Origin: Peptoclostridium sp965368085
GTDB lineage: Bacteria; Bacillota; Clostridia; Peptostreptococcales; Peptostreptococcaceae
DNA length: 64,000 nt
Direction of reading: 5' to 3'
Assembly (NCBI GenBank): GCA_965368085.1
Contig: CBDULP010000004.1
Coordinates: 1 to 64,000 of the forward strand
The translations under genes were made by a program, and so were the position numbers. A model generated the notes under the pieces. It did no database searches and was not told where the DNA came from. It worked only from the letters and a program-made list of their open reading frames with translations. Of this stretch, positions 53,066 to 62,051 are shown piece by piece. Positions within the stretch are counted from its first letter, which is position 1. Every line of letters starts with the position of its first letter.

Positions 53066-54508
53066 TTACAACTTTAAATAGTTATTTGTACTCATATGAT
53101 CATCAAATTCTTCAAACTTAACGAGTTTCAATTCTTCACCCCAAAAATCAGCAAACTCGCTAAATGCTAATATACATTTATTATGATCATTTTCTTTAAT
53201 TCCCTTTTCAATAATTGAAAATAATTTAGAAAATTTATCTTTATTTAGATTTAATCTGTTTTCTATATTTTGTTCAAATTCTTTTCTTTGGACTCTCATA
53301 ACTTCACATGCTGCTTCACAAAGAGCAATCACTTTCTGCGCTTCTTTTTCCTTTAGCTCCGCATATTTGAAAATTTCTATACAATTCTGATATACATTTG
53401 ATGCCGCCATATAACCTGCTATACTTCCAATAACCGCTCCACCTGGTCCAAAAACAAGCCCTGCAGTTGCTCCTGAATAAACACTAAGCATCGAACTAAA
53501 ACCCTTTTGTCCCATCTCCTCCATTGCCTTTTCTGCCATTATCTCTCCTTTAGCATATTTTAAAACTGTTACTCCCATATCAATGATACCTGCCGCGACT
53601 GTTGTAGACGTATTTGCTTTTGCTAAAGAATCAACACCTGTTTTTTTTGCAACTGCACGGATTCCTGATCCAAGGCCTCCGACCGCACCGCTTTTTACTC
53701 CTGCCTTTGTTGTATCTTGAGCGACATTCTCTATTGCTTCTTGCACTGACATATCCGTTCGGCAGACCTCTACAGAATTTTTTACTATTGATATAGCTCC
53801 TCCAATTACTGCACCTGCCGCTGCCGATTGCTTTACAGACACCCCAAGCTCTTCCTTAATCTGTTTTATTTCAAATGAATTAGAATATGCATCTGTATCT
53901 TTCGTTGCTGATAATGCCTCATCACTAGACGTTCCTCCAGAAGAAATATTCTTATATTTCAATTCAGGAGTCACATTTTCAGCTGTGTCTATATATTCAG
54001 TAGCTTTCAATGTCCCTGTTTCTGCTCTTTTTATCGCGAGTTCTCTAACTCTATCTGCCTTGTCAGAATTTACAAGTTTCTGCATCCCATTATATTTTTC
54101 TTCACTTATCATAAATGTAGCTCTTGATGCACTATTGCTTGATTTCGCCTGTACTTCCTGTAACACCTTTTCTCCATCTCTTATCAATATATCTGGAGCA
54201 GCATGTGGAGAACCCAACTCTGCCGTTGTAACAGCTCTCACACTAGACTCCTTTACTGCCGCATCTACATTGAATTTTGTCTTTTCAATAATTTCAAATA
54301 AATTTCCTTGTTTTATTCCATCCGAAACGTTAAGTAACCTTTCCGCCTCTTTTCGCAAAAGACCCATACCCTCAATTGCTTCATCACTTGCCTGAGAATA
54401 GTTTTTCGATAAATAATTACCTACTTGGCCTCCTGCAAAACCCTCTATTCCACATTTATTCTTTGAAGAATTATTTTTCTTCTTTTTCTTAAAAAGCCCC
54501 CCAAACAT
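53066..54508 (-). CDS. Glycine-zipper membrane protein with candidate Mrr-like nuclease motif
   Basis: A 480-residue protein, not a family I can name. The start is basic (FGGLFKKKKKNN). Residues 70-170 form a soluble domain with APDILIR (Asp 106) and LQEVQAKSS (Q120-A-K122), like the D-x13-QxK arrangement of Mrr-type PD-(D/E)XK nucleases. Residues about 235-400 contain three Gly/Ala-rich hydrophobic segments (SAAAGAVIGGAISIV, TTVAAGIIDMGVTVL, GATAGLVFGPGGAVIGSIAGYMAA), compatible with a pore or membrane insertion. A charged helical tail follows. Start set at the ATG with GGGAGAG upstream; an upstream extension has no site. Last gene of the four-gene cassette, 13 bases after its neighbour. Nuclease activity is inference. 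Confidence 0.65.
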   Translation of the reverse strand: MFGGLFKKKKKNNSSKNKCGIEGFAGGQVGNYLSKNYSQASDEAIEGMGLLRKEAERLLNVSDGIKQGNLFEIIEKTKFNVDAAVKESSVRAVTTAELGSPHAAPDILIRDGEKVLQEVQAKSSNSASRATFMISEEKYNGMQKLVNSDKADRVRELAIKRAETGTLKATEYIDTAENVTPELKYKNISSGGTSSDEALSATKDTDAYSNSFEIKQIKEELGVSVKQSAAAGAVIGGAISIVKNSVEVCRTDMSVQEAIENVAQDTTKAGVKSGAVGGLGSGIRAVAKKTGVDSLAKANTSTTVAAGIIDMGVTVLKYAKGEIMAEKAMEEMGQKGFSSMLSVYSGATAGLVFGPGGAVIGSIAGYMAASNVYQNCIEIFKYAELKEKEAQKVIALCEAACEVMRVQRKEFEQNIENRLNLNKDKFSKLFSIIEKGIKENDHNKCILAFSEFADFWGEELKLVKFEEFDDHMSTNNYLKL

Positions 54509-54521
54509 ACTTATCTCTCCC

Positions 54522-55604
54522 TTAAATTTCTGGCAATGCCAATGCCTCTCCAATCTTAGGCAAAACACTTTGTGCTTCTTCATCTATATTTCCATCCTGC
54601 TTCAACAATGGCGTTTCAAGTAAAATTTTCATTACCTGAGCCACCTGATATGCCAAGTGAATAGATTTTTTTTCTTCAACTGTCAATTCAGTATAATCTA
54701 TAACCATTTTCTTTCCTAGTATCCGCCTAATAGCTCTTTTAAATTTAAATCCAAAACTCCTATCTGGACTATTTTCAAAAGTATTCAACATAATTTCCAA
54801 CCCATCCAATATGTTTGTCATCTTTTGGTCCATTTGTTCAGTCACGTCGTAAAATTGATCAGATAATCTGTCTATTGCTCTAAGAACACTACTTGCACAT
54901 TTCATTTCCTCTGCGGCTTTTTCCGCTTGCGCATACTTCTTCCTAGCTTCCGCCAAATTTTCCCTTGATTTTGCAGCCATGATCATACCGCCTATAGCTA
55001 ACACTGGTCCTGCCACAATTCCACCTAAAACTGCAGTTCCGCCTGCCATTCCCAACCCTCCTGCTGCAAGAGATCCGCCCCCAAACCAAGCCATTGTAGC
55101 GTTAGCCGCAGCCGCACCAGATAATGTACTTATCGCTGTACCAGTCGAAGCAGTAGCAAACATCATGGCTCCTCCATATGATGCTACTCCAGCTAAAGCT
55201 CCCGCCCCTAAAGAAGTGAATCCTCCAGCCACTACCTCACCTGCTTTCAATGACATTTGTTTCATTTCTCCTAGTTCTTCATCTGTAACATGCAGATATA
55301 AATCGCTATCTATAGCTGCTTCTCCTTCTAACTCTACATTTTTTACCCTCTCCACCAACTGTATAAATCTTCCAAACTGTCTGTCCCAAATTTCTAATTT
55401 TAGTTTTCCTAATTCTGATAACGATTCTGCTGCACTTTCTCTACATCGCTCCATTTCATACTTCGCATCTTCAAATAACTCTTGTGCTTCTTCAAAAAGC
55501 TCCCTTGCTTCTGAATTATTCGAAACAGCCTCCGCTCCCTTTGCAATTCCTGTAATTCCCCCAATAATTGCAGCACCTGCAAGCAAAAAAGGTAATGGCA
55601 TCAT
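54522..55604 (-). CDS. Glycine/alanine-rich membrane protein, unknown
   Basis: A 360-residue protein. An N-terminal hydrophobic stretch (about 4-25, PFLLAGAAIIGGITG) is followed by an amphipathic helical region (30-95), then a long Gly/Ala-rich hydrophobic block (about 125-211, including SLGAGALAGVASYGGAMM and AVLGGIVAGPVLAIGGMIM) and a coiled-coil/charged C-terminal part (212-360). Glycine-zipper blocks of this kind pack helices in membrane pores. Unknown family. Overlaps the YkgJ-like gene by four bases (ATGA), so translation is coupled. Likely partner of the downstream glycine-zipper protein. Confidence 0.65.
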   Translation of the reverse strand: MMPLPFLLAGAAIIGGITGIAKGAEAVSNNSEARELFEEAQELFEDAKYEMERCRESAAESLSELGKLKLEIWDRQFGRFIQLVERVKNVELEGEAAIDSDLYLHVTDEELGEMKQMSLKAGEVVAGGFTSLGAGALAGVASYGGAMMFATASTGTAISTLSGAAAANATMAWFGGGSLAAGGLGMAGGTAVLGGIVAGPVLAIGGMIMAAKSRENLAEARKKYAQAEKAAEEMKCASSVLRAIDRLSDQFYDVTEQMDQKMTNILDGLEIMLNTFENSPDRSFGFKFKRAIRRILGKKMVIDYTELTVEEKKSIHLAYQVAQVMKILLETPLLKQDGNIDEEAQSVLPKIGEALALPEI

Positions 55605-55897
55605 TCATTCCTCCTATTCTCTTCAATTAATTTTTTCCGTAATAAATCACATGATTTGTAATTTAGCATATGGTATTCTTGTAGTGTATATCTTTTTTTA
55701 AAAACCAAACTGTACATTTTATCGATATTACAAAATTCCGGCCTAGTCTCGTATATGGTACATAAATTCGTATTTAAGTCCAAGAATTTACAAATCCCAT
55801 CGCCTCTGTCCAAATCCTTATACAAATAATTTAGACTTATCGATTTACAACATGCCCCACATTTTTTACATTTGAATAAGCTCTTCTGCTCTTCCAT
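55601..55897 (-). CDS. YkgJ-like cysteine-cluster (metal-binding) protein
   Basis: A 98-residue protein with the YkgJ/CxxCxxCC signature: CKKCGACCKS (Cys 10, 13, 16, 17), then GICKFLDLNTNLCTIYETRPEFC (Cys 36, 46, 56). This family chelates zinc or an iron-sulfur cluster and often accompanies flagellar, methyltransfer or redox functions; no enzyme role is settled. It overlaps the TerB-like gene by 32 bases in another frame and the glycine-rich gene by four, so the four proteins are made in step. No other ATG exists before the first Cys. Confidence 0.88.
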   Translation of the reverse strand: MEEQKSLFKCKKCGACCKSISLNYLYKDLDRGDGICKFLDLNTNLCTIYETRPEFCNIDKMYSLVFKKRYTLQEYHMLNYKSCDLLRKKLIEENRRNE

Positions 55898-56273
55898 ATA
55901 AATTTTTTAACTCCTCTATCCATTTTTTTGTTTTCTGGAACTGTCCATCACCAATTTTAAACATTGTCATTATATTCTCCACTATTTTCTTTTCCTCATC
56001 CGCAAATACATCATCTGCAAATACAAGTGCAATTATTTCCATAAAAATCGCATTTTTTACAGCCCTATCTGCCTTACTAAATTCACCTAAAACATTTTCT
56101 AAATTGATCTTTTCTCTAATTATATAATCGCTTTCCGACAGCTCTAACTCCCTTCTATACTGTCTAATCATCTCCTTTTCTTCTTCAGCAAAATCATCAT
56201 CACAATTTGCTATATAATAAGCAACATCCAAAAAATTCTTTCTTTCTTTTTCATTAAGAATATGCAAAAACAT
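55866..56273 (-). CDS. TerB-like domain protein
   Basis: A 135-residue all-helical protein similar to TerB/tellurite-resistance domains: EKERKNFLDVAYYIANCDDDF, AEEEKEMIRQYRRELEL and IIALVFADDVFADEEKKIVENI, with the repeated acidic D-x-x-F-A-x-E-E pattern that forms the metal-binding helical pairs. TerB-like proteins act in stress and phage-response systems by linking membrane or metal signals to effectors. First gene of the four-gene cassette. Start ATG with GGGGA. Lies 95 bases after the Res gene of the type III system, on the same strand. Confidence 0.8.
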   Translation of the reverse strand: MFLHILNEKERKNFLDVAYYIANCDDDFAEEEKEMIRQYRRELELSESDYIIREKINLENVLGEFSKADRAVKNAIFMEIIALVFADDVFADEEKKIVENIMTMFKIGDGQFQKTKKWIEELKNLYGRAEELIQM

Positions 56274-56368
56274 TTTTCATTCCCCTTTTCATTGTTTTTT
56301 ATCAACATCTCTAAGCTTTAAAAATAAATCCACAAATCAATTCTCATGAATCTCACTGAAATTGTATT

Positions 56369-59302
56369 CTAAACCCTTTCAATAAACTCGTTGAAATTAT
56401 CATACTCCTGAAATTTCACCTCATTACCCAATGCTTCAAAATGCTTGTGACCACATGCTATTTTGCTAATCTCACTCTGCCTTAGTTCTTCGGCAAGTAT
56501 ATTTCCCTTTGTCTCCATTACAAAGTACAGCTTCTCTTCCCCATTTTTTTCTACAAGTACAGACCAGTCTGGATTGTAGTTTCCAAGTGGTGTTCCTATC
56601 TTAAACCATCCCGGAAGTTTTGCATAAACCTTAACGCTATTATTCCTTTCGAATTTTTTCGCAAAATCTGCCTCAACGTCAGAGTCGTAAACAATATACT
56701 CGTATACAGACTTTTCGCTTTCAATCATGTTTTTAGACAGATATCCGAAAAGCTCCTCTTCCTCGAACAGCTCCTGCGCGTAAAATTCCTCGTCACCCAT
56801 CTTCTGATACTTTATTCCATCTACTATAAAGTATTTCATTTTCCTTTGTATTATCAGGCTTACTTCATCCATAAACTTTTGGGGATTGTTCTTGAAATCT
56901 TCAAGCCTCCCTGACTCTTTCAGAATTCTAACAAGTGTTTTCCTTGTAAGGTTTGTCTCATTTTGAAGGTACGTTATTATGTCCGGCAGGGCATATCCCG
57001 CATCATCAACCTCTACCGAATACCTGTCGCTTTCTTCTGCTATTGTCCCGCCAGCATTTATATCCACTTGAGCCTTTGAGTATATGAGCCTAGCCTTGTC
57101 GACTTTCAAGCTTTTCATTATCTCTTTTACACATTCCTCTACAAGCTTTTCCGTATCGAACTCCACTGAATATGTAGTCTTGTATTTTATCCTGTCCCAA
57201 AGTTCCTTAAACTCCGGGCTCAAAAACCTTCTCTTGTTGATTTTTACAGGCTTCTTGTCGGTTGCATTCTTTATGTTGAGGCTTGTCGCAATCTTCTTTA
57301 TCACATCGACAACCTTTGCCTGGACATGTTCATACTTCTGCGGAAGCTCGACTCCTCCAGCCTTTAAGTCAACTTTTAAATCATCCGTCACTCTGCCGCT
57401 GTCGTCTATGTAATCCCTTTCCTTCATGTAACCCCACAGTTCTTCCGACGCCTCTTGCTCCAGATACTTGCTCTCCCCGTCTTCTTCAAAAGTTATATTG
57501 GCAAATGTGTGCTTTTCGATTATTCCGAATTTTATGCCCTCTTCTTTTTCTATCTCTTTTTGAAGCGACTTTGCGAAATCCTCATACGATTCGTTCGCCA
57601 TGACGGTGAGAGTGTTTATGTGGAAGCCATGCTTTCTCTCTCCGTTTTGATCAACGGCAATTCTTAGGCCTCTTCCTATCTTCTGGCGCTTTGTGAATGA
57701 GTCTTTGTTCTCTATCAAAGTACATATCTGGAACACATTTGGATTGTCCCATCCTTCTTTAAGTGCTGAATGCGAAAATATAAACTTAAGCTTGGAGTCG
57801 AAGCTCAAAAGTTTTTCCTTGTCCTTCATTATCAGAGAATATGTATCCTCGTCTGCAATCGTGTTTCCTTTGGTATCCTTCAGTTTTCCCTTTTTATCCT
57901 GGGAAAAATATCCGTCGTGTACCGCCTCAACCTCTGTGTCTACGTCCACGTCTTTAAAGAAGTTGTTGTACTTTGGCTTCTGTATTATATTCTTGTACTC
58001 CTCCTCAAACCACTGGGCGTACTTGCCTTTCTGCCTGTTGCCCTCACTGTCATAATGCCTGTAATTTGCAACTTTGTCTATGAAAAACAAGCTCAGTACC
58101 TTTATTCCCTCCTGCTTTAACCTCATTTCCTTTTCGAGATGCTCCTCTATTGTCTTCCTTATCTGAGCTCTCTTTATCACGTCATCGTCGACCTCTCCTC
58201 TGACTTCTCCAATACTCAGCCTATCCTTGGTTGAAAAGTCGACATACGCGGCTCCCTCCTCTGCATATATCTCGCTTATCCTGTAGCCGCTGTACTGCTC
58301 TCTTTCTCCGGAGACAGCAAAAATGTCATCACCCTTCTTCACAGTCACTATCTTTCTCTTTATCTTGCCTCGCTCTTTCTTGTCTATCTCAATCTTAGCC
58401 TTTATGGGAGAGGTCTTGTTGCTGACACTCACAAGCTTCATGTACGCATCGTTATTGTGGTCCTTCGACATCAAGCTTGCAACCTCTATTTGCTTTACAA
58501 GCTGCCTTTGATATGCGTCTACAGCATCCAGCCTGTACATGAGATTGTGCTTTTCCTTGTGCGTTGCCGAATACCTCAGAGTGCAAAGGGGGTTGAGTGA
58601 CATTACTGCATCGCTTGCCTTTTTCGTACTTACAGTCGACTGCGGCTCGTCTATTATCACTATTGGATTTGTGTCCCTTATAAAGTCCAATGGTCTTAGC
58701 CCATTTGTCCTCTCGTGGTCATTGTTTATTATGTTAGTGTCCTTATTGAACGACTGTATGGTCATCACCATTATCCGTATGTGGTCGCTTGTTGCAAACT
58801 CCCTTATGTTTTCAATGCTTTTCGACTTGTACTCATTGGCCTTGAATATCACATTGTCATAGAGAAGCCTGAAATGCTCGCTCATTATATCTATTGATTT
58901 TACAACGCCTTCCTTTATGGCCACTGAAGGGACTACTATTATAAACTTTGTAAAACCATACTTTTTGTTTAGCTCGAATATAGACCTGAGGTACACATAA
59001 GTCTTTCCTGTTCCTGTCTCCATTTCAACTGTGAAGTGATAGTTGTCCTTTTTTATTTTTTCCGACTGCGCAAGCCCGTTTTTTAGCTGAATCTTCCTGA
59101 CATTTTTGAGTATGTCTTCTTCGTCAAAGTTCGAGTCCAGCTTGTTGCCTATTCCTAGATTGGTTTCGCTCATCCCCACCTGCCCAAGTAGGTTTGCGAC
59201 TGTGAAATTCGACTGGACTATAGACTGTCCCTCAAATATATTGACAATAGAATCTATGGCTTCTTTCTGGTAGTCTAATTCCGGATTGAATTTAAGCTTC
59301 AA
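56369..59302 (-). CDS. res: Type III restriction enzyme Res subunit
   Basis: A 977-residue ATP-dependent helicase/nuclease that cuts unmodified DNA with Mod. Walker A in METGTGKTYVYLRSI, motif II VIIDEPQS, the SAT motif YSATHK, and motif VI in QKIGRGLRIAV are visible. The C-terminal end (about 890-977) has DSDVEADFAKKFERN, NPDWSVLVEK and FVMETKG, the PD-(D/E)XK endonuclease domain (D in PDW, E in MET, K). Starts at TTG after GGGGG. Adjacent to mod by 12 bases. Length and layout are full for the family, so the subunit should be active. Confidence 0.95.
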   Translation of the reverse strand: MKLKFNPELDYQKEAIDSIVNIFEGQSIVQSNFTVANLLGQVGMSETNLGIGNKLDSNFDEEDILKNVRKIQLKNGLAQSEKIKKDNYHFTVEMETGTGKTYVYLRSIFELNKKYGFTKFIIVVPSVAIKEGVVKSIDIMSEHFRLLYDNVIFKANEYKSKSIENIREFATSDHIRIMVMTIQSFNKDTNIINNDHERTNGLRPLDFIRDTNPIVIIDEPQSTVSTKKASDAVMSLNPLCTLRYSATHKEKHNLMYRLDAVDAYQRQLVKQIEVASLMSKDHNNDAYMKLVSVSNKTSPIKAKIEIDKKERGKIKRKIVTVKKGDDIFAVSGEREQYSGYRISEIYAEEGAAYVDFSTKDRLSIGEVRGEVDDDVIKRAQIRKTIEEHLEKEMRLKQEGIKVLSLFFIDKVANYRHYDSEGNRQKGKYAQWFEEEYKNIIQKPKYNNFFKDVDVDTEVEAVHDGYFSQDKKGKLKDTKGNTIADEDTYSLIMKDKEKLLSFDSKLKFIFSHSALKEGWDNPNVFQICTLIENKDSFTKRQKIGRGLRIAVDQNGERKHGFHINTLTVMANESYEDFAKSLQKEIEKEEGIKFGIIEKHTFANITFEEDGESKYLEQEASEELWGYMKERDYIDDSGRVTDDLKVDLKAGGVELPQKYEHVQAKVVDVIKKIATSLNIKNATDKKPVKINKRRFLSPEFKELWDRIKYKTTYSVEFDTEKLVEECVKEIMKSLKVDKARLIYSKAQVDINAGGTIAEESDRYSVEVDDAGYALPDIITYLQNETNLTRKTLVRILKESGRLEDFKNNPQKFMDEVSLIIQRKMKYFIVDGIKYQKMGDEEFYAQELFEEEELFGYLSKNMIESEKSVYEYIVYDSDVEADFAKKFERNNSVKVYAKLPGWFKIGTPLGNYNPDWSVLVEKNGEEKLYFVMETKGNILAEELRQSEISKIACGHKHFEALGNEVKFQEYDNFNEFIERV

Positions 59303-59313
59303 ATCATCACCCC

Positions 59314-61275
59314 CTATACGCTCATTATCTCTTCAATACCATTTCTTCTTAAAATTTGGATAGCGTTAGTCTTAACTGAATCACTTTTAAACCCATTGTC
59401 CTTGAAAACTACCCTTATTACCTCAGGGCAGAGCTCTTCCTTAAGGCTTGCTATGCCTTCAACAACATCAAGCGTTATGTCATCATCAAGACATACAATA
59501 AGCGCTCCAAATCCTATACTAAAAATCTTCTTTCCATTTATTTCAAGCTCTTCAACAGGATAAGTCAAATCAATGCCGTATTTGAGCATTATCTCGTAAA
59601 GCACATCCTCTTGAGTCCTTCCATCAACAAAATTGTTTATCATGTTGTCAAATGTCAGCTCCAGGTTGTCATAGTCAGGATTCCACTTTTTTAGATTGGA
59701 AGAGTCCAGCTTAAACACTTTAAATCCTGTATCCAGATTCTCAATACCTTCCTTGTTCTTGTTTTTTTCAACAATCTTGTCTCCAGCTTTCCTGATTCTT
59801 TCCTTTCCTATTTCACATATATTCTCATATCCGACCTTGTAGGCTTCACTTTTTTCATCACAGGGTTCTTGTAGCTGAACCATTATAAATTTTCGTTTGC
59901 TTCTATCCTCTATATTGAGCTGCATTACTGCATGGGCTGTAGCAGCAGAACCCGAGAAAAAGTCGAGAACTACATCCTCCTCTTTAGTTAAAAAACTTAT
60001 TAAATCACATAAAATTTCCTCATCCTTAGGATAATCAAAAACTGTAACTCCACCAAATAATTCTCTTAGACGCTTCATTGCAGCACGGTTATCTTTATAT
60101 ATAACACTATATGGAACTTGGTATTCCTTATCCTTAAGATACATTTTTCGGCAAGGAACTATATTTTCATCGATTCCAAAATGGATATTTCCTTTCTTTA
60201 TCTCCTCATTCATCCTCTCGATACTTGAAAAAACCCATCCTCTGGCTGGAATTTTACATTTCTTTCCCGTTATCGGATGATAAATATCATACTTAGGTCC
60301 GCCACCTCCAGGCCAAGAAATATCAGCAGGAAAATATATTCCTCTATTATCTATACACTTATAATGTTTATGTTTTTTTGATGGATGACCATCTGACAAA
60401 GACCTATACCATCCAACAAGATCTTTTGATGCCTGCGAATAATCTTCCTTGTAAAGTGCCACTAACTCATCTACTTTTTTATATATTTCATCCAATCCTT
60501 CCTTTTTTTGTCTCCACACTATTCCATCTTCAAGCAAACGACCTTTATTTTTTGCATAGATTACTATATATTCATGAGAATTCGAAATATACTTAGAGTC
60601 ATTTTTTCTCCCGGCGCTCCATATCATAGCGCTAATAAAATTCTGTTCCCCAAATAACTCATCACACATCTTTCTTAGATTATTAATTTCTATATCATCA
60701 ATACTAATAAATATAGCCCCGTCATCACTCAGAAGATTCTTTGCCAATCTTAGTCTCGGATACATCATATTCAACCAGTCGGTATGGTATCTTCCGCTAC
60801 CTTCTGAGTTAGTGCTTATCTTTCTTCCTTCCTCATCAACCTGTCCTGTTATTTCGAGGTAGTTTCTGAGGTTGTCCCTGTAATCGTCTGGATATACGAA
60901 ATCCTTCCCCGTATTGTATGGGGGGTCTATGTATATCATCTTTATCCTATTGTGGTATGTCTTTTGGAGGAGCTTCAGCACTTCAAGGTTGTCCCCTTCT
61001 ATATACATATTCTCAGTCGTGTCCCAATTCTTACTTTCCTCTTTACTCGGCCTTAAAGTCCCAGTGGAAGGCGTCTGTGCAAGCTTTATCGACCTTGACT
61101 TCCCATTCCACTCGAATCTATATCTTTCTTGTCTGTCCTCTATGTACTCTCCTAAAATCTCCTGAAGCCTTTCAAAATCTATTCTGTCCTCGCAAAACGC
61201 CTCTGGAAAGAGGTCTTTTATTCTGTTTACATTTTCCGCCACTATGTCCTTGCTTCTAAAGTCAAGTTTTTGCAC
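59314..61275 (-). CDS. mod: Type III DNA methyltransferase Mod subunit
   Basis: A 653-residue N6-adenine methyltransferase subunit. The catalytic motif MIYIDPPYNTGKDF (near 115) precedes the SAM-binding motif VLDFFSGSAATAHAVMQL (near 440), the beta-class order of type III Mod proteins. The region between (about 220-420) is the target recognition domain and sets the site, which cannot be read. No simple repeats of the phase-variable kind are seen. Start GTG with GGGGGA. The gene is two bases from the DUF4391 gene. Confidence 0.94.
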   Translation of the reverse strand: MQKLDFRSKDIVAENVNRIKDLFPEAFCEDRIDFERLQEILGEYIEDRQERYRFEWNGKSRSIKLAQTPSTGTLRPSKEESKNWDTTENMYIEGDNLEVLKLLQKTYHNRIKMIYIDPPYNTGKDFVYPDDYRDNLRNYLEITGQVDEEGRKISTNSEGSGRYHTDWLNMMYPRLRLAKNLLSDDGAIFISIDDIEINNLRKMCDELFGEQNFISAMIWSAGRKNDSKYISNSHEYIVIYAKNKGRLLEDGIVWRQKKEGLDEIYKKVDELVALYKEDYSQASKDLVGWYRSLSDGHPSKKHKHYKCIDNRGIYFPADISWPGGGGPKYDIYHPITGKKCKIPARGWVFSSIERMNEEIKKGNIHFGIDENIVPCRKMYLKDKEYQVPYSVIYKDNRAAMKRLRELFGGVTVFDYPKDEEILCDLISFLTKEEDVVLDFFSGSAATAHAVMQLNIEDRSKRKFIMVQLQEPCDEKSEAYKVGYENICEIGKERIRKAGDKIVEKNKNKEGIENLDTGFKVFKLDSSNLKKWNPDYDNLELTFDNMINNFVDGRTQEDVLYEIMLKYGIDLTYPVEELEINGKKIFSIGFGALIVCLDDDITLDVVEGIASLKEELCPEVIRVVFKDNGFKSDSVKTNAIQILRRNGIEEIMSV

Positions 61276-61277
61276 TT

Positions 61278-62042
61278 CTATTCCCCCTGTTCACCAAACT
61301 GGCCTATCAAGGCCTTTTTTATCTCTTCCTGCTTTTTTATTTCTATGTTAATTCTGACCTTGTTGCTAAAGCTCGCTTCTTTTTTTATACGGCCCTTCAG
61401 CTCCGCAACCCTCTTTTCAACTTCCCCTATTCTGCCCATGAGCTCTTTCACTTTCTGCGGATCTTTGCCCTCCACCTGTGAGTAGCCCCCTGCAATCTCC
61501 GATGCGTTAAGCAGATTTATCCTGTCAACCATATCCGAATAGAACCTGTAGAAGTTGCTAAACGAAAGCTTTCTTATATCTATGCTCTCCAGAAACCGCA
61601 TTTCCCTATCGCTGGGGCTTTCAAAATTTATCCAGTCGGTGTATATAAACTCCTCCACTGCATTTTTGCTTCTGTCAGCCATGTTAACTCTCTTGTGAGC
61701 GGCGCTTACGAGCATACTGTTTTCATATGTGATCACAAGCAGCACTGGATACGGTATTGTCCTTTGTATTATCTGGGTTATGCGTTTTGCCTTGTTGACG
61801 TTTTCAAGCACGACCTCTATAACAGCCACTTCTTCGTATTCGCGCTCTCCATCGATATACGGCTGAATGTTTATGGTATTCTCTTTGAACGAGAACCTCC
61901 ATATGATCTTCTTGACATCGCTTGCGAAAATCTCCCTGTCTTTTTTACTCATGCCAGAGTTCTCGTAGAAAAGCTTCTTGAATATTACGTTGTCCACCCT
62001 ACATGATTTTGGTGCATTCAAACTGTCGAAAAAGCTATACAT
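61278..62042 (-). CDS. DUF4391 protein linked to type III restriction
   Basis: A 254-residue protein of the DUF4391 family, which regularly lies between an SNF2-like helicase gene and a Mod/Res pair; function unknown. The N-terminal half (about 1-190) looks like an alpha/beta fold with VAVIEVVLENVNKAKRITQII and YPVLLVITYENS, and the C-terminal 50 residues form a basic coiled coil (MGRIGEVEKRVAELKGRI). I chose ATG (62042) with AGGTGG five bases away; the GTG three codons earlier overlaps the helicase stop. It may regulate or load the helicase. Confidence 0.8.
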   Translation of the reverse strand: MYSFFDSLNAPKSCRVDNVIFKKLFYENSGMSKKDREIFASDVKKIIWRFSFKENTINIQPYIDGEREYEEVAVIEVVLENVNKAKRITQIIQRTIPYPVLLVITYENSMLVSAAHKRVNMADRSKNAVEEFIYTDWINFESPSDREMRFLESIDIRKLSFSNFYRFYSDMVDRINLLNASEIAGGYSQVEGKDPQKVKELMGRIGEVEKRVAELKGRIKKEASFSNKVRINIEIKKQEEIKKALIGQFGEQGE

Positions 62043-62051
62043 AATATCCAC

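Noticed and set aside
59314..61275. Phase-variable repeat tract in mod
   Set aside because: No simple sequence repeat was seen in the gene or just upstream.
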